Positions 1-8,900 of a stretch of DNA of 27,099 nt are shown one piece after another. Within the stretch, counting starts at the first letter, position 1. Every line of letters begins with the position of its first letter. The position numbers and the translations under genes are program-made. Below the pieces are notes generated by a model that saw only the letters and a list, made by a program, of their open reading frames with translations, was not told the DNA's origin and made no database searches. This DNA comes from a virus. Where the stretch lies: the IMG/VR virus record IMGVR_UViG_3300017527_001347, positions 1-27,099 of that record. The stretch is one strand, 5' to 3'.

Positions 1-343
1 CCCAATAAACATACCACGCCCTCCATCGTGGCATCCCATCTTCCAAGCATAATTGCTTCAAGATTTTATCCGCTAATTTCCTAAAACTTAGTGGGTAAAT
101 TTTTTTAGAAATCAACTGATACAAAGCATCGTGTACTAATGACGGCCTCATAAACGAAGTTGTATGCAATGTAATTCCTCCGCTTGGGCCATCCCATTCA
201 AAACTACTCTTAATCAGTATTTTTTTTGGTGAGGCATTTATGAGATCGCTTGACGCAGTGAGGTTTGGCAAAAGATCACTATTGTAATAATAATCTTCTG
301 CTAAAGTATAATGATGTGTTCCTTTGATAATTTTCGGATACAT
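1..343 (-). CDS. DUF1353-like phage protein (partial, C-terminus beyond window)
   Basis: The reading frame runs leftward from an ATG at 341-343 and stays open to the window edge, giving 114 codons without a stop. The start is supported by an AAGGAG ribosome site at 350-355, which overlaps the stop of the preceding gene, so the two are probably coupled. The protein begins MYPKIIKGTHHYTLAEDYYY. It later has an FEWDGPSGGI stretch and RPSLVHDALYQLI, the His-Asp-containing signature I associate with the DUF1353 family, which is common in tailed phages. The function of that family is not established. It is the last gene of the leftward tail operon visible here. The family call rests on motif resemblance only, and the missing C-terminus cannot be judged. 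Confidence 0.65.
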   Translation of the reverse strand, partial: MYPKIIKGTHHYTLAEDYYYNSDLLPNLTASSDLINASPKKILIKSSFEWDGPSGGITLHTTSFMRPSLVHDALYQLISKKIYPLSFRKLADKILKQLCLEDGMPRWRAWYVYW

Positions 344-354
344 AAACAACTCCT

Positions 355-918
355 TTATAATTCTCTATTTAAGTTTTTAGAAAGCTGGACTTTAAATCGT
401 GTAATTGTTGATTTAGCTACACCATCAGCTTTATCAGCCGCCACGGTTTCAATCCCAGTTGACCATTTAATTTCCTTTATCGGATACCGAGGTACCCGCT
501 TTGCCCCTATCTTCACACGTCTAAAAACCCCCTTATAACCAGTCTTAGGCAAAGTTGCGATAAAGGCTGAGCGCATAACTTTACGCTTACCTTTTACTTT
601 GATGGACACCCCACTCTTTACTTGTCGTGGTTGATACTTTATAACAGGTACAAAATGTCGTCGCCTAGATACCTTCAAGCTGGAATCATCACCAGAATCC
701 ACACTAATTTCAACACCGTTAGGGATGCGCTTTAGCGACATTGCACGCTCAATAAAAGCATCATCCAAAGACAACTCATCCTTAATCGTTTTAGCCAGCT
801 TATCCTCAACAAACTTCCCAGCATCAATTGTAGCCTGAGTTATTGCCCTATCAATAGCCTTATTTAGATGCCTCATCAAACCGTTTTTCTGTTTTATATC
901 TGCCTTAACATCCAGCAT
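355..918 (-). CDS. Minor tail protein Z (gpZ)-like protein
   Basis: This 187-residue basic protein starts at ATG 916-918 after a G-rich ribosome site, two bases beyond the hub gene's stop. The N-terminal 60 residues look helical (AIDRAITQATIDAGKFVEDK). A Lys/Arg-rich beta-type half follows, with SRRRHFVPVIKY, VKGKRKVMRSAFIATL, GYKGVFRR and RYPIKEIK. The order 'SRR..PV..', 'G.FI..L..G..GVF+R', 'R.PI..I' resembles the prophage minor tail protein Z / HK97-gp10-like tail completion families, which act at the head-proximal end of tails. The position just after gpD agrees with a tail role. I cannot distinguish gpZ from other tail-completion families by eye, so the exact name is an inference. Confidence 0.5.
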   Translation of the reverse strand: MLDVKADIKQKNGLMRHLNKAIDRAITQATIDAGKFVEDKLAKTIKDELSLDDAFIERAMSLKRIPNGVEISVDSGDDSSLKVSRRRHFVPVIKYQPRQVKSGVSIKVKGKRKVMRSAFIATLPKTGYKGVFRRVKIGAKRVPRYPIKEIKWSTGIETVAADKADGVAKSTITRFKVQLSKNLNREL

Positions 919-920
919 AA

Positions 921-2270
921 TTACCCCCCACTTATTACTGCTACCACTCGCCTATTTTTGGCATAATCATCAGCCGTATTTTCAGGACTAACCAACAACT
1001 GACTTTCACCATAACCTTTTGTCGTCACCTGCCCGGAACTTATGCCAAACTTTCTCACCAAAACATCGCGCACTGCATTAGCTCGCCGTTGCGATAAAGC
1101 CAAATTATAAGTTTTAGTATTCCTACTATCAGTATGCCCTTGTAGTTCCACTTTTTTTGACGAATCCTTTCTCAATATATCCGCTAAACTTTTAATCTCA
1201 GTATAATATTCAGGCTTCACAATCGCCTTGTTAGTATCAAATAAAACCTTCAAATTAATAACCACATCCTCATCAGGCAACCAATCACCCTTCAATGAAA
1301 CCTTATATCCACTACTACCATCAAGCGTATGAGTAACGCTTGTTACAATCCAACTGCCATTCACCTCACTTCTAAAACCTTGCAACTTTAGTTTCATTCC
1401 AGCCCTAATGTTTGGATCGCCTGGAGCTGTTAAATTATCAAGAGTCTTTGTTCCACGTTTAAGTCCTTGTAATTTAGCCTCAGCCGCCGCATTCGCGCCT
1501 GCCTTAGAGCTAAAAGTCTTTCTAATCTTAAATTCAGGTTCGCCTTCCCCCGCCGTCTCGCTAGTGCGCTTAGCCTTATCTTTATCTTGCCAATAGGCTT
1601 TTACAGACTCATATTTATTCCTAGTGTTTTCGGTAACGGATACGCTACTAGGAACTGTTACCACCATACCAGGGTAAGAGAAAGTGGGTAACGATCCATC
1701 TTTAGCAATTGTAACCACCCCCTGGGTTTTGCTTCTTGATCTAATCATCAACTTTTTATCTTGAAATTTCACAAAAGCATCATGCTCATCCGCTACCCGC
1801 GTAAGCAGATGAATATCACTTTCTTCACTTTGATCAATATGATCAAATTTTAATTTCTTTAAATCTTCGTCAACCTCAGTTGCATATCCATGTTTTATGG
1901 CAATTTTATTTACCACCTCACCAAATGTTGTTTTATCCCAAGATTTAGTTGTCGGTGCTTTCATCGAGTTATTGTAAGTAAACAAGGCATTCCCTGACAC
2001 TTCCATCATAGCCGCAGGTGTTTCCAAAAACTTTATTTCATCAACTTGAAATATGCCCAACCGAGTTAAAGCAGGCCCGCCGCTTTTATAGCCCAAATAA
2101 ACCTCAAACTCCTTTCCTAAAGCCGGCGATTGCAAAGAATAATGCTCATCATCAAAGCGTATTTGCACCTTATCGCTTTTAATCCCCTGCTCATCTGTTA
2201 CCGTAATTGACAATAAATGCTCTTTTGCCGAATCACTAAGCCCAGTAATTTTAAAAGCAATGCTACTCAT
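921..2270 (-). CDS. D: Baseplate hub protein gpD fused to an OmpA-like peptidoglycan-binding domain
   Basis: Residues 1-330 match the phage late control gene D family, the hub that sits above the gpV spike: LGIFQVDEIKF, the ALFTYNNSMKAPTTKSWD segment, HLLTRVADEHDAFVKF and the end GYKVSLKGDWLPDED. Residues 336-449 are a complete OmpA C-terminal-like domain: VLFDTNKAIVKPEYY, ELQGHTDS (376-382), YNLALSQRRANAVRD, TTKGYGES and KNRRVVAVI. These include the conserved Asp and Arg that usually hold diaminopimelate of peptidoglycan. P2 gpD (about 390 residues) has no such domain to my knowledge. The start at 2268-2270 has an AGGTGG ribosome site. The gene overlaps gpX by 8 bases, which suggests translational coupling. 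The gpD identity is well supported. The OmpA domain is clear from its motifs, and its role in gripping the cell wall during penetration is inferred. Confidence 0.9.
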   Translation of the reverse strand: MSSIAFKITGLSDSAKEHLLSITVTDEQGIKSDKVQIRFDDEHYSLQSPALGKEFEVYLGYKSGGPALTRLGIFQVDEIKFLETPAAMMEVSGNALFTYNNSMKAPTTKSWDKTTFGEVVNKIAIKHGYATEVDEDLKKLKFDHIDQSEESDIHLLTRVADEHDAFVKFQDKKLMIRSRSKTQGVVTIAKDGSLPTFSYPGMVVTVPSSVSVTENTRNKYESVKAYWQDKDKAKRTSETAGEGEPEFKIRKTFSSKAGANAAAEAKLQGLKRGTKTLDNLTAPGDPNIRAGMKLKLQGFRSEVNGSWIVTSVTHTLDGSSGYKVSLKGDWLPDEDVVINLKVLFDTNKAIVKPEYYTEIKSLADILRKDSSKKVELQGHTDSRNTKTYNLALSQRRANAVRDVLVRKFGISSGQVTTKGYGESQLLVSPENTADDYAKNRRVVAVISGG

Positions 2271-2496
2271 TAAATATCGCCACCTGTTTAGAACCGCTTA
2301 AAATGTCTTCCGATAGCTCAGGCAATAATATTTTCTGTCCAGCCGTCAAAAACACCCCATTACGCGATAAATTTTGATTCAGTTGCAAAACATATTCAAC
2401 TGCACTACCTGTAGCTACAGCCTCATTGCCATAATATTTATGGATAATCATATCCAACATATCATTATCTTTAGTCGTATAGATTCTATCTGGCAT
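2263..2496 (-). CDS. X: Tail protein X (gpX, LysM-like)
   Basis: The 77-residue protein belongs to the P2 gpX family of small tail proteins with a LysM-like fold. Visible features are the N-terminal YTTKDNDMLDMIIHKYYG, a helix with VEYVLQLNQNL, and the closing VFLTAGQKILLPEL, which follows the family pattern 'G..L..G..I.lP'. P2 gpX is about 67 residues, so the length fits. It starts at ATG 2494-2496 behind AAGG. It sits between gpU and gpD as in P2, 8 bases into the hub gene. Family members connect the tube and hub region of the baseplate. The order U-X-D makes the identification firm. Confidence 0.88.
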   Translation of the reverse strand: MPDRIYTTKDNDMLDMIIHKYYGNEAVATGSAVEYVLQLNQNLSRNGVFLTAGQKILLPELSEDILSGSKQVAIFNE

Positions 2497-2504
2497 TTTT
2501 TACC

Positions 2505-2915
2505 TTAAAATATCTTAAAACCCTTTCCATAGCTTTTCAGCTCAATAGAAAAATCATTCTTTCTCGCCCGATGATCATCCATTAAGCCCGTAAAATTATC
2601 ATTAATGCTCGTAATTACATATTTTCCCAGATAAATACCGCCACCTGTGATTAGCGGAATAGGACGACCTAACGAAGCAATAGCACGCAAAGCGACCAGT
2701 TCATACATACGTCCATGAAATTGAGGATACACAGTTCCGCTTAAAGAAATGTTTTCAACACCTTCGCCTACGAACTGATGAATCGGAGTTCTACCGATTA
2801 AACTATGTTCCGCCCATCTATATTCCTTTTTGCGTCCGTACTTACTAACAGAATACCGATTAGCACGAAATATATAGCCACCCACTATAAATTGAAATCC
2901 GCCTAAAATGGCCAT
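2505..2915 (-). CDS. U: Tail protein U (gpU)
   Basis: The 136-residue protein matches P2 gpU. It opens with LGGFQFIVGGYIFRANRYSV, then has the aromatic-basic stretch KKEYRWAEH and a typical GEGVENISLSGTVYPQFHGR. The end is VITSINDNFTGLMDDHRARK followed by FSIELKSYG. gpU proteins sit at the tail tip or hub and are needed for tail completion. The gene lies 9 bases downstream of the tape measure stop and 8 upstream of gpX, as in the P2 order T-U-X-D. The ribosome site is weak, so translation may be coupled to the tape measure. It is slightly shorter than P2 gpU (about 159 residues). Confidence 0.9.
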   Translation of the reverse strand: MAILGGFQFIVGGYIFRANRYSVSKYGRKKEYRWAEHSLIGRTPIHQFVGEGVENISLSGTVYPQFHGRMYELVALRAIASLGRPIPLITGGGIYLGKYVITSINDNFTGLMDDHRARKNDFSIELKSYGKGFKIF

Positions 2916-2924
2916 CTAATATAC

Positions 2925-5900
2925 CTACGCATAATCATACATTGACCTTCTTAGCTGTTCATCCAAAGACATATCCAAGTGTTCACGGACTACTATAGCC
3001 AGTTCTTTAGCATCAAAATTATTACGATCACCACCTGAAACATTAACAATAATATCTCCGAAAGAAATATTATTGGTTTTGGCATTGCCGATTAAATCAC
3101 TTGAGCCGTCAATCGCTGTATAATTATCATTAGCTACTTCTATTTCAGCAGCCACTTGAGGGATAGAAAGAGGCAAATTATCCAATAAACTATTTGATTG
3201 ACGCTTTTCTAAACCCTTGTTTATTCTATTCAATTTCAGCAAAGTTTGATTTAGGCTGTTTAAAGCATTGCTTGCAGTTGGTTGATGAGATGCAGAATTT
3301 CCAATTGCCTGTAGTTGAATTGGATTAGCATTGATACTTTTTTGTGCATAAGCAAGTGAATTACTCAAGCTTTTACCAAGACTACCCTCTCCTTTTCTAA
3401 CACCTATTGCCATTGTCGTCATAATGGCGCGGCCACTAGCTGTCAAATGTTTAAAAGGCCCTTCTTTTGCGTCAGAGTGAGGAAATAAATTTGTAATTGA
3501 CTTAAATGCACTCCGAACACTCTCTTTTAAGCCGCTAAATTTTTGTTGAATACCTCTTTTCAAGGTATTGCCAATAGCTTCTATCATTGCCGATAATTTT
3601 GCTTTCATAGCATTCCATAAATCCTGTATAGCGTTAAGTATTTTATTTTTTGAACCGAAAATACCTCTCGCCAAATACAGCAGCATATCACCGCCAAAGC
3701 CCAACATTCTCGGTAGCCATGTTGTGATCAGGCTAATACCCATTTGAAACACACCAGATAAGCCGTCAAGCAAAAAGCTCGCAGCAGCCAAAGCACCCGC
3801 ACCAATAGCGCGTAAAATTGCCATACCAGCATCAGCCCAGTTTCCTGATGCAATCGCACCTACCACTTGCCCTACCATAGTTCCTACAATCGTAATCACA
3901 TCCGCCAACAATCGTACTGGAGCCATAATCACAGTGCCTAAACCAGCCCATAAATTATTAAGCGAACTCTCAATTAAATTGCCAAATGCTTCTAATGTTC
4001 CTAAAAAACCTAGATTCGCAAATGAAAGCGTCAATTCTTGCCAGGCAAAACTTATGAACCCAGCTAAATTCGCAAAAGCTGGTTGAACTGAATTAGTCCA
4101 CCATCCAGAAATAGCTGCCGCTGTCGCAAAACCAAAATCCAGAATCGCAGTAACAACAATTCTTGCGCCCTCTCGAACAACTTCAAATTGATTTAACCAT
4201 TCACCGATTTTCCAACCTAAAAAAGCTGCGCCCGCAATTAATGCGACTTTAGATAGCACCCCCAAAAGTACGATAGGATCAAACAGCATTGTTGATATTG
4301 TTAGCGCGAGCATTCCAACAGATGCCATATTTTCTTTGAAATATTGCCAAGCCATTTTGCCCTTTTCTAGCGCAACTGTAAGCAAACTCACCGACTCTGT
4401 AGTTTGATTTAATTCCCCAGCTTGAGCATTACCACCGCTCATCAACATGCCGGCCGTACCAGCAGCTATCAGTAACCCAGCTCCACCTTTCAAATGCCGC
4501 CGACGTTGCCCCATTCCAGAATTAGGATTCGCTTTACCATCATCGTATTGCTCATATTTCCCTTGCAGATCAATATTAGGTGTTGGCGGTCTTCTAAAAA
4601 GTGTTCCTAAATTATGCGTCTTCGGAGGAGAGGTCTGGCGAATACTGGTATCCGGTGATAGCTTGCTACCTAAGCCCATTTTAGCTAACTCATTCATCTG
4701 GCGTTGAGTTTGCTCTTGTATTCGCTCCGCAGATAACTTTTTAGCAATTAATTTTGATTTTTCTTTTTTTGCTATTTTTTGTTCTCTAAATATTTCTTTT
4801 TGTTCACGCTTACGAGCAGCTTCAATTCCCTTAATACGTTCCTCTTGAGCTTTTGCTGCTTGTTGTATTTGCTGACTTCTTGCTTGTTGTTGCTGTTCTA
4901 TTCTTAATTGTTGTGCCTTTTTTTGCCTATTAGTAATATCATCAGCCGAAGCCTTAACTTTATCAGCAAAACCAATCGCAGCTTTTTGAAATAAAGTTGG
5001 TTTAAAAAATTTCATACTTTCACGAGCAGCTTTTACTTTAGCTTGTTCGTGGGAAAGAGCTTTTTTAATCAGGCTACCTTTTTCTAATTGTGCAGTTCTA
5101 TTATCTGTCCAGCTTTTAATCCGTTCATCTGATCTACTTTGACCATTTCTACCTGCGTCAAGATAACCAGATGCTCTTTCAAACAAAGTTGGCTTAAAAA
5201 ACTTCATGCTTTCCCTAGCAGCTTGTTTTTCTGCTCGTTCAAAAGCCATACCTTTAGCTCGCAACAGCTTACTCTGATTTTTTGTCCATTGACCAATTTG
5301 TTTATCGGACATTTGCTGTGTTGACAGTTTTTTATCTAAAGCTGCAATTCCGTTTTCAACTCTTTGTCTAGCAGAATCGAAAAAAACAGCAAACCCACCA
5401 CGAATCCGCGAAAAAAAGCCACCAATTTTATTAAAAGTGTTACCAGTTTTTTTCTTGAAATTATCCCAACCAGAAGACATTGAACTGGTTATTGAGCCGC
5501 CCAAATCCAGTAAATGTTGTTGGCTACGTTTTAATGCGGTTTTTATTCCTTTAGGTGTTACTTTATTTTGTACGGTATTGCGATTTTGAACATACGCTTT
5601 TTCTTTAATACGAAATTGGCTTTCCCTTAAACGTCTATCTAATCTAGCTTTTTGAACTTTAGCACTTGAATAACTTTCCCTGCGTACAAAATCGGCTTTT
5701 GTCGTAGGTGGGTAATATGGTTTTTGTTGATACAATCGTTCCTGTAATTGCTTGCGCTTAGCTAAAAGCGCAGCTCGCTTCTCGCTAGTAAAACGTTCTT
5801 TTTTGGCGGCGACATCAATTCGTCTATTATGAATCGCTGTATCTCGTAATGCTTTATCAGCCTGGCTAACTCTATTTTGTGTGACTGCTTGTTTGTTGCT

Positions 5901-8900
5901 AAATATATCCATTTGCTTTGGTGCTACCGTAGCAGCAACAGCTTTAGGCTTAAAAATTTTATTTTTAGCTCGTTGCCAAAATGGAGTCTGCGGTACAGCT
6001 TTTGCTGGGACTTGCCCTCCGCCACCAAACATATCCATTTGTTTTGATGGTGCTACAACAGGTTGTGCCTTCGACGGTAATAATTTTTTACTATTCTCCC
6101 TAAAACGTTGCAATAATGACGGTGCTTTTTGCTTACCTTTATTAGTTGGAGCTTGCCTTATTATAGGCGTTGGTACAGCCTTAATCTGACTAGAACTATT
6201 AGAAGAGATTGCTCCGCCGCCAAGTCTATTTACCTTATCTTGTTTTTGGATAAAATTAGCTTGTTGAGTTGTCCTTTGGCTACTTAACCCTTCTTGATAT
6301 AAACGATTTTCGATTAATTTTCGTTCTTGTCTTGCAGCAGCTTGTTTTGCACTATTGCTTTGGAAAATTCGCCACTTTTGCCTAACCTTTTCCTTGATAC
6401 TGGCTTGTTTACTTACATTTTCTTTTTTCTGTAATTGTTGGTAATCCCTTTCTAATTGTTCCCGAATTCTTCTTGATGATTCTAAAGCGTTTTGTCTTTG
6501 CTGCTGAACAGCGACTAATTTTTGATGTTGTTTTTTATCTTGAGAAACTTTTTGCTTAGCCAATTTATCCTTATTTGCCAGCTCCTTACGACGCTCATTA
6601 AATGATGGAAATTGACGATTCATAAAATCATCTCTACCACCAAATTTAGGATCAGGCTTCATCCGTGTTTGACCAGTTGCCCACATTTGCTTAGGTTTGC
6701 GGCGGTCTCTTTCATCAGCCTCTCTTTGCATTTCAGCAAAAGACTTAAACTTTTTCCGTGTAAATTCCTGTTCAGCTTGCTTTAATCCTTGTGCAAAATG
6801 AGCTTTGCTACCTTTTTTACCTCCAGCTTTTTCTCGTGCTATTTCCCACGCCCTCTTATTGAGCTTCGATTGATCAATGGGCGGAGTGGCAACTTTTTTT
6901 GCAATTTTTTTTGCAATTGGATTTGTTGCAGAGCTGTTAGTTGTGCCACCACATTTTCCACAACAAATTACGCATAATTGCTGTTTTTGTGCCGAAGATA
7001 AATTATTATTGGCTAAAATTGGTGACGTAGTTAGCTGCTTAGGATGTTCAATTATTGTTTTCGATGGTTTCGTAAAAGGTTCAACTTTAGGCTGAATTAC
7101 TGGTTTTGCAGGCCCAACCCTATTAGAAAAAATACCGCTTGGTTTTTGTTTATACCCAACAGGTTCTGGCTTTTGGCGGTAAAAAATGCTTGTTGCATTA
7201 CTACGCCGCTCATTTGATAATGATGATTGATAAGGGTTTATTTTTATGGCAACTAATTTTCTAAACGAGTTAGCAATTAGCTTATTTTCCCTTTTTACAG
7301 CCTTGCCAAAATTATTTACCCAAGAATTACCAGCTTTGCGAGACGCTTTTTCATGTGTTTTCGATAATTGATCCATATTCATCGCACATCCCTTAAAAGA
7401 ATCACAAAAATTAACTTGCTTGGTAACTTGTTTAGCCTTGCGAAAAAATCCTAATAAACCCTTACTTTTCTTTGTTATTACTTGGCTAGTGGGAAAAAAG
7501 CAGCTTTGCATAGTTGTACAAGCTGAACCAGTCATTTCAGAGGTTTTCTTTTTGAAGAATTGCCACCAGCGTTTGCTCTTTTTTTGTAGATTTCCTTGAG
7601 GAGTGAAGCAGGACGCGATGGAACCACATGTGTCTGTCACACTTCTAACGCCTTCAGGTTTTTTTCTAGTCGCAAAAGCGTACATTTTTCTTAAAGTGCC
7701 GCCTTTTTGCTCTGCTAACCTTTGCTGACATCCACCTGCTTGATTTGGATTTGCTACAAAAGTTGTCATCAAAAACCTTTTGTAGCGCATTCGCATAAAG
7801 GCCAAAGCACCTACGAATGCCGCAATAAATCCTGCAAAAACCAAAGTCCCTGTCCCTTTGTCCTCAAAAACTTCATTTAACCATTCTCGGAACTGCATCA
7901 ACCGATTAAAGATATGAGTAATTCCAAGGATAATATGTCCAGTTATAGTTCCTATCGCAGTAATAATACTTCCAAATGGGAGTGTTTTTAAATCTGCCCA
8001 AAGGGCAGATACATGCACGCCTGCTTCTTTGAACGCGATTCCAATTGCAGGTGCCACTTGCATAAAACCTGACCACCAATATTTTAAACCTGCTGCCGAT
8101 GCTATTATTGTGGCGCGTAAAATCAAAAATTTTGTATTTAAACCAAATACCCATTTCACAACAAATGATAACACTATGCCGATAGCAGCGAAATTTCGTT
8201 GAACGCTAAATAATTCTTTAGCCATGCGAGATATTGAATCCCCAGCATGTGTAAATGCAATAAGATTAGCATTTTTACCTAAAGGAGAAGATTTAACCAT
8301 AATTCCTATTAATTTAGGAAGAAAGATTAAAAATTTACTGAGAAAAAATAACCTCTCTAATGGATAAATTAAAAATCGCAAATACCCGCCAAAAGTAGAT
8401 ACAAATTTTATAAATAAAAGCTTCCAGGTTTGGAATGCAAATAGTTGTTTTGTTTGAAAGGCATTTTTCAGCAAATTAACCTTTTGAGTGACATTACCAG
8501 TTGCGATTTCAACTTTCATAAATAAAGCCGAAATTCCACCCATTATCACGCCTAAACCTAAAACACTACCTATATCTCCAAGCATTGTAAACGGAAGCTT
8601 TAGATACTCCCAACTGATAGTGGATATAGTGGAAATAAAAGTTTTAATTACATCCCAAATCCCAATATCAAAAACTGATCGAAGTATGTTCCAAAATCCT
8701 GTCCACAAAGCTGATCCTGCTGTAGCCAAGCCATCTCTGATAGCTTGAAGTGATCCAGAGATCATACCGCTCCAGCCAAGCTCCGCTGCTTGCGCTAGGC
8801 CATTTTGAAAAGATGCCCCAATTGTGCTTGTGGCATTGGATATTTTTTTCCCAATACCGGTAAAATTTTCAAGCAACTTCATCCAAACGCCAGAAAGATC

